Assembly: GCA_945787595.1 (NCBI GenBank)
Contig: CALZJV010000170.1
Span: 1-12,616 of the forward strand
Direction of reading: 5' to 3'
DNA: 12,616 nt
DNA from: an uncultured Desulfobacterales bacterium
GTDB taxonomy: Bacteria; Desulfobacterota; Desulfobacteria; Desulfobacterales; JAFDCJ01
Below are positions 1-7,126 of this stretch, piece after piece. Positions within the stretch are counted from its first letter, which is position 1, and every line of letters begins with the position of its first letter. Under the pieces are notes generated by a model. That model ran no database searches. It was not told where the DNA came from and saw only the letters and a program-made list of their open reading frames with translations. Both the position numbers and the translations under genes were made by a program.

Positions 1-278
1 AACTCCTGACCGTCGACGATTACCTTGCCCTGGGAGCACACATTAATAATTCCCATCTCCCGGCGTTCAAGAAAGTAATCTGTTCCCAGTTCTTTACTGG
101 TTTCCAGCTTCAACGGCTCAGAAGGACAAATACCACCGATGATCATACGATCAAAGTGACTGTAGGTCAAAGCCATTCCACCTCTGGTAAAAAGATCCTG
201 TAGCAGAAATTCCGTTCGGATGCGATCCGTGCTATAGGCTTCAAAATCATTGGGATTTGATGGATATCTTATCTCCAT
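1..278 (-). CDS. kduI: 5-keto-4-deoxyuronate isomerase, N-terminal part (runs off left edge)
   Basis: Translating the minus strand from the ATG at 276-278 gives 92 residues with no stop before the window edge. KduI converts 4-deoxy-5-hexosulose-uronate (5-keto-4-deoxyuronate) to 3-deoxy-glycero-2,5-hexodiulosonate in the cytoplasmic breakdown of pectin and other uronate polymers. The piece carries stretches I recognise from the E. coli protein: RTEFLLQDLF near residue 21, YSHFDRMIIGGI near 39, and DYFLERREMGIINV near 67, followed by a glycine-rich turn of the cupin fold. The metal-binding histidines and glutamate lie later in the protein, outside the window. The start is supported by a purine-rich AGGAAAGGA about 9 bases upstream. 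The gene follows the octaheme cytochrome by 37 bases on the same strand, so co-transcription is possible although the functions look unrelated. The family usually has about 280 residues, so roughly one third is present. Identification is confident. Confidence 0.93.
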   Translation of the reverse strand, partial: MEIRYPSNPNDFEAYSTDRIRTEFLLQDLFTRGGMALTYSHFDRMIIGGICPSEPLKLETSKELGTDYFLERREMGIINVCSQGKVIVDGQE

Positions 279-315
279 ATTGAGAAGTCCTTTCCTGCTA
301 ATTAAGTTGAAACGC

Positions 316-1815
316 CTATTTGTCGTCAGGCGCATCTAATTTCTTGCGCAGGTTCAGCCAGTCATTGAGTTCCAGCAGCGCCTGGGTGAGTTGATAGCGG
401 CCGCCGGCATAAACCCCATAGTCACCGCCACCCCCCATGGCAGAAGCAAAACGAATCGTATTGGCATATAATTGCCATGTATCCGTCCATTTCTTTTCGA
501 TGGCTTCATCAAATGGATTGGTTTTGAAATCCGCCAATCCGTCGCGCCAGATATCGCCCATGATATTGGTTGTGAGCCGGATATTCCCATTGGTTTCCCG
601 GATGGTATTTTCAAATCTCTGCCATTGACCTTTTACCCAGGAAGTATCATGGCAATTCAGACAGGCTGCCTGCATGGCCTTACGACGCGTGTCTCTCTCT
701 TTTTCATCAATCAGATATTCATCGGCAATCTCGCCATCTAAAGTGGCCGGCAGCGGCAGACCGTTTTTATTTCGGATAACCGTCGTATCCGGGCTTAGCG
801 GATGCGGGTGGGCGTAGATCAGTCCAAATATGCGCCATGGCAGACGATTGTTCATCTGATGGGACCTTTCAGACACCACTTCTTCATCCGTATTGACCAG
901 CAGACTAATATGGCAGGCAGCGCAGGTGGGTGCGGTAAAATCTTTGCCGATGGTCCAGGGCACAGCGTTAAAATCCCAGGATTTGTTCATAGCTGAAAAG
1001 ATGTTGCCGTGTTTGCTGGCGGCATAGACTTTAAAGGCCGGCACGTCGGGGCCGACGTGGCACTCTTTGCAGGTATAGGGTTTGCGCGCCATTTCAATTG
1101 AAAAGGCATGGCGGGTATGGCAGGCGGCGCAGGAACCCAGGCTGCCGTCTAGATTAACCCGGCCGACGCCCTGATTGGGCCAACCTTCGATGACGGGAAA
1201 TTCCAGTTCGCCGGCGGCTTCCGTATCCCGGATTTCAGAGCCGATTACCTTGAGCTTGGTCCCGTGACAATAATAGCAAGTCTCGGCCTTGGTGGCTGCA
1301 TCTGCCGTCTCAAAAGCAATTTTATCCTTATTTCTTTTTTTGGATCCGTTGATACTGCGCTCAAGCTTCTGATACAATGGATTTGCCGCCAGATTATCGT
1401 AGGCATGCGCCATAAGGTTTTGGGAATATTGCTCTGTCTCCTGAGCATGACATGTGCTGCAATCTTTAGGGCTGACCACCACATGAATATCATACCCATT
1501 GTGCTCGAAGGTATCGGCATGGGCTTTGGGGCTTATCATGTGGCACTCGGCACAGCCGACAACCGAGTTTTTCAGATTTTCGGGCACATTATTGCTTGAT
1601 ATTTTTCGCGCCAACCCATCGACAACCATGGCATCTTTGGGCGAAATTTTCGCATGGCGACTGTTTTGCCAGTCCCGAACGATGCCGGGATGAACCGATG
1701 CGTGACAGTCAATACATTCGGCGCTCGCCTCGCTGACCGCAAAATCTGCACCCGTTGCAATTCCGTTATGTAAAATGATACTCCCTAAACACAGCAATAT
1801 TCCGACTATTTTCAT
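316..1815 (-). CDS. Octaheme c-type cytochrome, hydroxylamine oxidoreductase (HAO)-like
   Basis: The frame is open from 1866, but I prefer the internal ATG at 1813-1815: it begins a clean signal peptide (MKIVGILLCLGSIILHNG, then a GIATGA cleavage region) and has GGGGAAA upstream. The resulting 499-residue protein has eight CXXCH heme sites, at about residues 34, 88, 119, 180, 229, 249, 298 and 385. Number, spacing and the block around hemes 5 and 6 (GVGRVNLDGSLGSCAACHTR and KPYTCKECHVGPD, then SKHG) match the HAO-like family of multiheme cytochromes rather than tetrathionate-reductase-type octahemes. Export implies a periplasmic redox role. Known relatives oxidise hydroxylamine or hydrazine, or reduce nitrite, depending on whether a C-terminal tyrosine crosslinks to heme 4. 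Tyrosines occur at about 450, 466, 469 and 474, but I cannot decide by eye whether one is the crosslinking residue. No quinol-oxidising partner is visible; the downstream neighbour is kduI. Confidence 0.88.
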   Translation of the reverse strand: MKIVGILLCLGSIILHNGIATGADFAVSEASAECIDCHASVHPGIVRDWQNSRHAKISPKDAMVVDGLARKISSNNVPENLKNSVVGCAECHMISPKAHADTFEHNGYDIHVVVSPKDCSTCHAQETEQYSQNLMAHAYDNLAANPLYQKLERSINGSKKRNKDKIAFETADAATKAETCYYCHGTKLKVIGSEIRDTEAAGELEFPVIEGWPNQGVGRVNLDGSLGSCAACHTRHAFSIEMARKPYTCKECHVGPDVPAFKVYAASKHGNIFSAMNKSWDFNAVPWTIGKDFTAPTCAACHISLLVNTDEEVVSERSHQMNNRLPWRIFGLIYAHPHPLSPDTTVIRNKNGLPLPATLDGEIADEYLIDEKERDTRRKAMQAACLNCHDTSWVKGQWQRFENTIRETNGNIRLTTNIMGDIWRDGLADFKTNPFDEAIEKKWTDTWQLYANTIRFASAMGGGGDYGVYAGGRYQLTQALLELNDWLNLRKKLDAPDDK

Positions 1816-2130
1816 GACAATATTTCCCCATTTAAAATTTTGAATCGTTCTCAATTTAGCTGGCATTAAGACGACAATGCCCTAACGCTGCAGAAACCGG
1901 AGGGCTTCAAAACCAAAGATTTTTTGCATTCGGCTTTTCTTGTATCGTATTAACAGGATTTAGACAAGTTAGAATCCAGCGTCACTACGCCGCTGATTTT
2001 ATAATTTTTCTTTTTCGATCTCACTTCCTGAGGTGTCACCATTAAGTTCTCTGTTGATTTCTGACCCAATCATATGTTACGGATATAATAGACTATAATT
2101 CATAAAGAAGGAATGAAAGGGAGCTCCGGT
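1816..2130. other. Divergent intergenic region between the cytochrome and the MBL hydrolase
   Basis: This 315-base stretch has no convincing gene. It should hold the control signals for both flanking genes. On the plus strand a promoter is visible near its right end (separate entry). On the minus strand the best match is TTGTCT (1962-1967) and TACAAG (1939-1944), 17 bases apart, each matching four of six consensus positions, which is weak. A short imperfect dyad surrounds 1980-1996 (CAGCG and CGCTG). I see no convincing regulator binding site. Confidence 0.5.
2061..2089 (+). promoter_or_regulatory. Predicted sigma-70-type promoter for the MBL-fold gene
   Basis: CTGACC at 2061-2066 resembles TTGACA (TGAC retained) and a perfect TATAAT lies at 2084-2089, separated by 17 bases. 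A second TATAAT follows at 2094-2099 without a matching -35 element. Transcription would begin close to 2096-2100 and give a leader of about 30 bases to the preferred start codon at 2131. Confidence 0.5.
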
Positions 2131-2790
2131 ATGAAAATAATGGAAAATCTGTGGCAGGTCGGCGGCGCTGAGTATACGACGGTTGAAGATGCCGCTGTTT
2201 ATCTGGTTCGCTTTGGCGAAAAGGCCGTTTTGATCGATGCCGGCTGCGGCAACGCTCAGGAAGCGATGTTCGAAAATATTTCTAACGTACTGCCACCTCA
2301 GGTTGTAATTCAATACCTGTTGCTAACCCACTGTCATTACGATCACACCGGCGGCGCCGAGGGGGCAAGAAATCGTTACGGCTGCCGAATTGTGGCCCAT
2401 GAACTGGATGCCGCCTACCTGGAAAACGGCGACAGCACGGTAACGGCCGCCGACTGGTATGGTGCCCGGATGAATTCCCTGAAAATCGATTACAAAATCA
2501 AAGCAAGAAAGGAAACGATTCGGATTGGCACTGGCCAATTGACGGCTCATCACTGTCCGGGACATTCGCCGGGATCAGTGGTTTATCTGACCAAAATTGA
2601 TACAAACCACGTTCTTTTCGGTCAGGATGTTCACGGTCCGCTTGAGGCTTCATTTTTATCCGACCGCGAGGATTATATACGATCTTTGAAATTTATAATG
2701 GGGCTGAACGCCGATATTCTATGCGAGGGTCACTTTGGAATCTATCACGGTAAAGATAAAGTCAGACGATTTATTCAGACTTATTTATGA
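2131..2790 (+). CDS. Metallo-beta-lactamase-fold hydrolase
   Basis: A 219-residue cytoplasmic protein of the MBL superfamily, the group that includes glyoxalase II-type thioesterases. All metal ligands of a binuclear site are visible: H67, H69, D71 and H72 in THCHYDHTGG, then H145 in CPGHSPGS, D166 in FGQDVHG and H201 in EGHFGI. Nothing suggests a beta-lactamase: there is no signal peptide and the length fits the small hydrolase group. An in-frame ATG at 2113 also exists, but it lies only three bases after a purine run, whereas the ATG at 2131 has AAAGGGAG seven bases upstream, so I chose 2131. The gene is convergent with the SEC-C gene and has its own promoter. Substrate is unknown; hydroxyacylglutathione hydrolase-like or other thioester activity is possible but not shown by the sequence. 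Confidence 0.87.
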   Translation: MKIMENLWQVGGAEYTTVEDAAVYLVRFGEKAVLIDAGCGNAQEAMFENISNVLPPQVVIQYLLLTHCHYDHTGGAEGARNRYGCRIVAHELDAAYLENGDSTVTAADWYGARMNSLKIDYKIKARKETIRIGTGQLTAHHCPGHSPGSVVYLTKIDTNHVLFGQDVHGPLEASFLSDREDYIRSLKFIMGLNADILCEGHFGIYHGKDKVRRFIQTYL

Positions 2791-2872
2791 TCATAACCGT
2801 AAACCGTCAAGGGAAAAATGGGTGGTTCTTGAATTTTCCAGATTTCTTCATGCTGGTCTGGCGAAAATAGCT

Positions 2873-3160
2873 TCATTTCCCGCAACATTTTTTATACTTC
2901 TTCCCGCTTCCACAGGAACAAGGATCGTTGCGACCAATTTTCTTGTCGGCTACTATCGTTTTTGGCGGATTCAGCAAAATTTCCAAATCGGTTATATCCT
3001 CAGGTTTATCCGGTTCTAATCCGATTGTAAATTTCCAACCATTCTTTTCAAATATCGATGTGACTTCTTTCATTCGCTTTTTTGTTTGAACACGGACAAA
3101 GGCAGGGTTTTTTTCTGTACCGAGCTTAGCCGCTTTTTTTCCATCAAATATTTTTGCCAT
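2873..3160 (-). CDS. SEC-C metal-binding protein, PBPRA1643 family
   Basis: A 95-residue protein ending in a SEC-C zinc-binding motif, with cysteines 81, 83, 92 and 93 in [17 protein letters not shown]. The same motif occurs at the C-terminus of SecA, where it binds zinc and helps contact SecB or ribosomes. Here it sits on a small free-standing protein whose N-terminus ([20 protein letters not shown]) and middle match, as far as I recall, the TIGR family described as SWIM/SEC-C motif protein, PBPRA1643 type. Function is unknown. The start codon follows AAAGGTGA at a good distance. The gene converges on the MBL hydrolase with 82 bases between the stops; no strong terminator hairpin was found there. 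Confidence 0.85.
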   Translation of the reverse strand: MAKIFDGKKAAKLGTEKNPAFVRVQTKKRMKEVTSIFEKNGWKFTIGLEPDKPEDITDLEILLNPPKTIVADKKIGRNDPCSCGSGKKYKKCCGK

Positions 3161-3277
3161 TTCTTCACCTTTAAATAGAAATTTTAATATTCATCTCTCG
3201 CATAGCCCGGCATAAGTAATAATTGCTTTTTTGGACGGAGGACAGAAAGCTCGAGACCAATATTGAGCATTTTGCAC

Positions 3278-3670
3278 TCAATAATCTTCCCCGGGCATGT
3301 TGTACCAGGCAGCATACTCTACCATTACCTTTTCTGCTATGCTGTAATCCTCACCCCGTTCAGACTCACGTTCGTTTATCATATTGGCTTCACTGCATAA
3401 GCCATCTACCAGATCAAATACCATTTCATTCTCATCAGATTGCTCATGAGCGAGATTTGGCTCTTCATCAAGTTTTAGCAAGGCTTGAGCGATAGAACCG
3501 TCTTCACACTCCGCCGGCAATTGGTTGACTGCAAATCGTAAAATTGACGCGATCACGACGCTTATTCTTTGTGTACGTGCATCGGGGCCAATTTCCTTTA
3601 GGAGCGCAAGAAATGATAAAAAATGCTGTTCCCCGACGATTTCTTTAAAGTCGTCTACCAATTTTTCCAT
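3278..3670 (-). CDS. Hypothetical acidic protein (130 residues)
   Basis: I do not recognise this protein. It has no signal peptide or membrane helix. The first half looks like packed amphipathic helices (residues 1-55, for example FLSFLALLKEI and VVIASILRFAVNQL). The second half is strongly acidic and poor in hydrophobics (residues 56-110, with EPNLAHEQSDENE and NERESERGEDY), and it ends in an aromatic tail, EYAAWYNMPGEDY. Codon use and the even amino-acid mix look protein-like, and no longer frame competes. The only ribosome-binding candidate is AGGGA, about 11 bases before the ATG, which is weak. It lies between the small membrane protein and the SEC-C gene, all on the same strand with gaps of 117-148 bases, so a shared transcript from the promoter at 4051-4079 is possible. 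Confidence 0.62.
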   Translation of the reverse strand: MEKLVDDFKEIVGEQHFLSFLALLKEIGPDARTQRISVVIASILRFAVNQLPAECEDGSIAQALLKLDEEPNLAHEQSDENEMVFDLVDGLCSEANMINERESERGEDYSIAEKVMVEYAAWYNMPGEDY

Positions 3671-3818
3671 GTTTCAACGAATCCCTAAGCAGATTTGAAA
3701 TGGTCAACCCGTGATCAACGCTGGAGACCCAACTAACCAAAAAATAGCATGTGACTTCAGTTTTTCTTCGTTTTGAAATACCCTTTATCAGATTATAGAA
3801 ATGTTTGTAAACTAAAAC

Positions 3819-3986
3819 TTAAGTTAAGCGATTTTTTCGAATTTGACTCAGCAGGACTCTTAGATATCGTACGCTCGAAAGTAGAAGCACCAGACCGATA
3901 CCTGCATATAAAATCGACAAATAAGGTTTTGGTATCGGGGAATGTCGCAACAATACTCCTATTGCCGCCATCACGGCTACGATCAT
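3819..3986 (-). CDS. Small two-helix membrane protein (55 residues), unrecognised
   Basis: Minus-strand translation from the ATG at 3984-3986 gives a 55-residue hydrophobic protein. Residues 1-13 (MIVAVMAAIGVLL) and 22-46 (YLSILYAGIGLVLLLSSVRY followed by LRVLL) form two likely membrane segments joined by RHSPIPKP, and the tail is basic (SQIRKNRLT), as expected for a cytoplasmic end. GGAAGAG lies four bases before the start. A good promoter lies about 65 bases further upstream. A 71-residue frame on the same strand (3793-4008) overlaps in another register but is polar and lacks a good ribosome site, so I prefer the hydrophobic one. No family is recognised. Small membrane proteins of this kind can be regulators of transporters, toxins or stress proteins; nothing here decides between these. 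Confidence 0.5.
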   Translation of the reverse strand: MIVAVMAAIGVLLRHSPIPKPYLSILYAGIGLVLLLSSVRYLRVLLSQIRKNRLT

Positions 3987-4050
3987 ATAGCTCTTCCAGG
4001 TTGATCATATATTTTTTAGAGTTTCATCCGCCGCCCTGAAATAGGCGAGC

Positions 4051-4079
4051 AATATAGCAGGCTTGCCAACCAAAGTCAA
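4051..4079 (-). promoter_or_regulatory. Strong predicted sigma-70 promoter for the small membrane protein
   Basis: Read on the minus strand, TTGACT (4074-4079) and TATATT (4051-4056) are exactly 17 bases apart, each matching five of six consensus positions. This is the best promoter match in the window. Transcription would start near 4044, leaving a leader of about 58 bases before the small membrane protein. That leader contains a four-codon frame, ATG-AAA-CTC-TAA (4016-4027), of doubtful meaning. Confidence 0.6.
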
Positions 4080-4106
4080 AAATTATGACCACTTAGTTAT
4101 TCTTTG

Positions 4107-4128
4107 CCATGTTGTTTATGCAACATGG
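4107..4128. repeat. Perfect 8-bp inverted repeat
   Basis: CCATGTTG (4107-4114) and CAACATGG (4121-4128) are exact reverse complements separated by six bases. It lies 79 bases after the stop of the aldo/keto reductase and about 30 bases upstream of the strong minus-strand promoter. Neither strand shows a T-run after the stem, so it is not a textbook terminator; an operator or a weak terminator for the reductase are both possible. The remainder of 4080-4208 shows nothing else. Confidence 0.45.
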
Positions 4129-4208
4129 GGTTTAGTTTGATATCAAGTTTTAAGCATAACCGAACTATATTAACCGCTTGCCATGATCTGAATTAAAACG
4201 GAAATGGC

Positions 4209-5231
4209 TCAAGTATGTCCCAGCACTGTATGCACCTTGTAGGACGAGCCGAGAAGTTGAATCTCTTCTGCGCTGAGCTTGACTTCGGTAGCCGCCACAG
4301 CCTCTTCGATATGAGCGATCTTGCTGGCACCGACGATAGGCGCTGCCAATCCCGGCTGATGCAGCAGCCAGGCATAGGCGATTTTGGCATTGCTTTCACC
4401 GCGTTGGGAGGCAAGCTCGCTGAGGCGGTTCACGACAGCGAAGTCTTCTTTCTGATAGTAGAGTTTTTGAGCATACTCGTCGGTCTTGGCGCGCGCAGTA
4501 TGGCCGGCCGTGATATCGTCTGGCGTGCGGTTGCCAGCTAAGAAGCCTCTGGCCAGCGGGCTCCAGGGGATCAGAGCGACGCCCAGATCGCGGCAAAGTG
4601 GAATCATCTCACGTTCCTCTTCCCGATAGATCAGGTTGTAGTGGTTTTGCATCGATACGAAGCGCACCCAGCCTTTCGATTGGGCAATGTGCTGTGCCTT
4701 GGCAAACTGCCATGCCCACATGCTAGACGCACCGATATAGCGCACTTTGCCAGATTTGACGAGATCGTGCAAGGCTTCCAAGGTCTCCTCGATGGGTGTT
4801 TCGTAATCCCAGCGATGGATCTGATACAGGTCGATGTAATCGATCCCCAGACGCTTGAGGGAAGCCTCCACCGCTGCAAAGATGTGTTTGCGCGACAATC
4901 CCGTGGTGTTTGGCCTCTGGGGTGTGGCTTTTGCGAAGCCGCCCTGGAACGTCATATCGACTGGATATAACACCTTGGTTGCTATCACCACCTCATCTCT
5001 GCGGGCAAACTCCCGCAGGAATTTGCCGGTCAATTCCTCCGATGCGCCGGCGGAATACATGTCGGCGGTATCGAAAAAGTTGACACCCAGCTCAACGGCG
5101 CGCTGCACGATGGGGCGCGCATCGGCTTGATCGAGTATCCACGGCCGCCATTGCGACGTTCCGTAAGTCATCATGCCAAGGCAGATACGCGATACCTTGA
5201 GACCGGTTTGGCCTAAATTGACGTAGTTCAT
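4209..5231 (-). CDS. Aldo/keto reductase
   Basis: A 340-residue NADPH-dependent oxidoreductase of the aldo/keto reductase superfamily, a single cytoplasmic TIM barrel reducing aldehydes or ketones. The catalytic tetrad is complete: D54 and Y59 in FFDTADMYS, K86 in VIATKVLYP and H139 in LYQIHRWD. The cofactor side is represented by IGASSMWAWQ near 166, SMQNHYNL near 193, PWSPLARGFL near 222 and PIVGASKIAHIEE near 298. Length and sequence fit the bacterial group that includes YajO and related enzymes, not the short prostaglandin F synthase type. The frame extends to 5258, but the ATG at 5229-5231 has a perfect AAGGAGG five bases upstream, so that start is chosen. Its GC content looks higher than that of the neighbouring Nudix gene. 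Substrate cannot be read from the sequence. Confidence 0.93.
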   Translation of the reverse strand: MNYVNLGQTGLKVSRICLGMMTYGTSQWRPWILDQADARPIVQRAVELGVNFFDTADMYSAGASEELTGKFLREFARRDEVVIATKVLYPVDMTFQGGFAKATPQRPNTTGLSRKHIFAAVEASLKRLGIDYIDLYQIHRWDYETPIEETLEALHDLVKSGKVRYIGASSMWAWQFAKAQHIAQSKGWVRFVSMQNHYNLIYREEEREMIPLCRDLGVALIPWSPLARGFLAGNRTPDDITAGHTARAKTDEYAQKLYYQKEDFAVVNRLSELASQRGESNAKIAYAWLLHQPGLAAPIVGASKIAHIEEAVAATEVKLSAEEIQLLGSSYKVHTVLGHT

Positions 5232-5321
5232 CTTATCCTCCTTTGCATTCGAGTCCATGATCCGAATTGTGAACGAAAGTTTCGAAGTTCAGACTAAAAC
5301 CTTTATTTAGGTGTGTGTACA

Positions 5322-5732
5322 TTATGGCAAATTTCTCTCAAAAGGAGCTTGCTTGTAGAATTTTTCTATTATCTCATTAAATCCATATGCTAATTGAGTT
5401 TGTTTGGCTTCGTCCTTTGTGAACCATTTCAATTTTTGACCTTCAGTAAGTTCGATTTGGTCAATTTCAAAATCAGCTCTTCTCCAAAATGTATATTCAA
5501 TACGGTCATCAAATTCAATTTCCAAAAACAACTCAAATCGATCCAATGTCAAATTCATTTCCTCTTTCATCTCCCGAACGATACATTTTTCAGGGCTCTC
5601 ATCTCCTTCGACATGCCCTCCGGGGACATCCCACATGTTTGGGTATGGCAGGTCGGTTTTATTATCCCTCAAGAATAACAAAATTTTTTTCTTGTCATTA
5701 ATAAAAATTATGCTACTACCTTTTCGTTTCAT
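5322..5732 (-). CDS. Nudix hydrolase
   Basis: A 136-residue Nudix-fold enzyme, expected to cleave a nucleoside diphosphate linked to another moiety, using divalent metal. The Nudix box runs from residue 39 to 61 (GHVEGDESPEKCIVREMKEE and on): G39, E45, R53, E54, E57 and E58 are all in place. The one departure is Asn60 where the consensus has glycine. The N-terminal strand (KRKGSSIIFINDKKKILLFL) and the MWDVPGG entry to the box are typical of MutT-like proteins. The substrate (oxidised nucleotide, sugar nucleotide or other) is not evident. The gene is AT-rich compared with the reductase downstream. AAAGGG abuts the ATG with no spacer, so initiation may be poor or use a less obvious site; no better start was found. 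Confidence 0.88.
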   Translation of the reverse strand: MKRKGSSIIFINDKKKILLFLRDNKTDLPYPNMWDVPGGHVEGDESPEKCIVREMKEEMNLTLDRFELFLEIEFDDRIEYTFWRRADFEIDQIELTEGQKLKWFTKDEAKQTQLAYGFNEIIEKFYKQAPFERNLP

Positions 5733-5800
5733 CCCTTTGTCTCTCGTCTCATCCTCGAGCCCTTACTAGCCATTCGCGTGCAACGATGGATTCCACTTTA

Positions 5801-6988
5801 TTAAAGGGTTTCAAGATAATCCAAATAATTATCGCTAAAGTCGATCTCAAGCTCAACCCATAGAGGAAGATGATCGCTTCCGTGAAAGGTGCGCCACTCT
5901 CGCAGATAATAATCTTTGAGCTTTTCCCTGTTTTGAAGATGTGATTTCCAGTCCGTGATCGCTTCCTTTTTGCTGTCGATCGATTTTTCCAGCCGGGCCT
6001 TGGTATTTTGCGAATCTGTCTGTGAAAGTTTTTCTACTGCCTCTGCGGTCTTTTCTTCGAGTTTCACGATTTTTGCTTTCACTGTGTCTTTAAGATCGCC
6101 TTCATACAGGTTAAAATCCTCTTCGGTATAGATGCTCTTAAAGAACTGAAGTACACCCTTGCACCGACCGGAGTCTACGAACCGCAATTCGTTATCGCGC
6201 ACTCGAAACGATATTTGATCATAGAATTTTGTCTGGTCTTTATTGCTACCTTCATTGTTTTGGTAGATCACGAAACCGTGCTTCTCCAGAGCGTTGTGAC
6301 CGGGGCTTCCCGGTTTGACGATATTAAAATCGCCAACCAGTATATGGTTTTGATTATCGTTCTTGGCACGATTTGCCAGAAATTTGGCGACCCTCTCTAT
6401 TTCGTCGACCCGCCTTCTATACTTCGAGCCTGATGACTCGCCGTAATAAATGTGTACCGTCGAGAAACAGAATTTGAACCAGCCGGATTGAAAAGAGCAC
6501 ATGAACGGCGTTCTCGCAAACTGTCGCCGTTTTTCCTCGTCCATGATGAGCATGTTCTCAGGAAGCACCAGCTCACCGGCAACCCCCTTGAATTTGATCT
6601 TGTTGCGGTCGAATATAAAACCGAGCCTCTCGTCGTTACCGCTGCGACCTTCAGTAACGTCAGTTACGATGTAGTCGTAATCGTAACCCAGGATCTTCAT
6701 GATTTTATCAAGGGGATCGAGATTTTCGCATATTTCTTGCACGGCAAGCACATCGAACCGGGAAATTATCTCAGCGATGTAATAGAAATCCTCTGGTGAT
6801 CGATAGCCGTTCATAAAGCGGTTGTCATCGAAATTACGGATATTCCAAGTTCCAAGGATAAGTGTGGAATCTCGGGTTTTATGCGGCATCTCTTCATCCA
6901 TTTGCATCCGCAGAGCCTTCAGTCCGGACAGGATCCTGCGGCGGGTCTTCTGCGGTTTAATGTATTTGATCGGTTTATAATATGGCAT
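5801..6988 (-). CDS. Endonuclease/exonuclease/phosphatase (EEP) family protein with helical insertion
   Basis: A 395-residue protein of the EEP superfamily (DNase I, exonuclease III, inositol phosphatase fold), metal-dependent phosphoester hydrolases. The catalytic landmarks are present in order: N49 in GTWNIRNF, E85 in AVQEI, R121 in ERLGFIFD, the strand FSTVHI near 176, D220 and N222 in VGDFN, and D372-H373 in GSDHLPLWVEL. Between about residues 285 and 365 lies a long charged helical segment (KAKIVKLEEKTAEAVEKL and following), likely a coiled coil, inserted before the final catalytic motif. The basic N-terminus (KPQKTRRR) could bind nucleic acid. No signal peptide is seen. The start is firm: AAAGGAGG lies six bases before the ATG. 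Similar proteins are usually annotated only as endonuclease/exonuclease/phosphatase family. It sits 138 bases downstream of the corrinoid fusion gene. Confidence 0.88.
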   Translation of the reverse strand: MPYYKPIKYIKPQKTRRRILSGLKALRMQMDEEMPHKTRDSTLILGTWNIRNFDDNRFMNGYRSPEDFYYIAEIISRFDVLAVQEICENLDPLDKIMKILGYDYDYIVTDVTEGRSGNDERLGFIFDRNKIKFKGVAGELVLPENMLIMDEEKRRQFARTPFMCSFQSGWFKFCFSTVHIYYGESSGSKYRRRVDEIERVAKFLANRAKNDNQNHILVGDFNIVKPGSPGHNALEKHGFVIYQNNEGSNKDQTKFYDQISFRVRDNELRFVDSGRCKGVLQFFKSIYTEEDFNLYEGDLKDTVKAKIVKLEEKTAEAVEKLSQTDSQNTKARLEKSIDSKKEAITDWKSHLQNREKLKDYYLREWRTFHGSDHLPLWVELEIDFSDNYLDYLETL

Positions 6989-7126
6989 ATGTATCCTCCT
7001 TTCTATTTAGGTCCTCCATATTCCCGGAAAAAATGACTTTCTTGAGGACACCTTCCGCCCTCACCTTTATGCTGCGAATTCGTGCCACCGTTGATTTAAA
7101 GCGGTTATGGTTACCTTTCCCTATGC

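Noticed and set aside
316..1815. Octaheme tetrathionate reductase
   Set aside because: The heme spacing and the GVGRVN...GSCAACH and KECHVGPD blocks fit the HAO-like family better.
2791..2872. Terminator between the convergent MBL and SEC-C genes
   Set aside because: Only five-base stems (TCAAG/CTTGA and CCAGA/TCTGG) with long loops were found, with no clear T-run, too weak to list.
2735..3019. 94-residue plus-strand frame across the convergent ends of the MBL and SEC-C genes
   Set aside because: It lies largely antisense to the well-supported SEC-C gene and has no recognisable content.
3793..4008. 71-residue minus-strand frame overlapping the small membrane protein
   Set aside because: It is polar, ends without recognisable features, and has a poorer ribosome site than the overlapping hydrophobic 55-residue frame.
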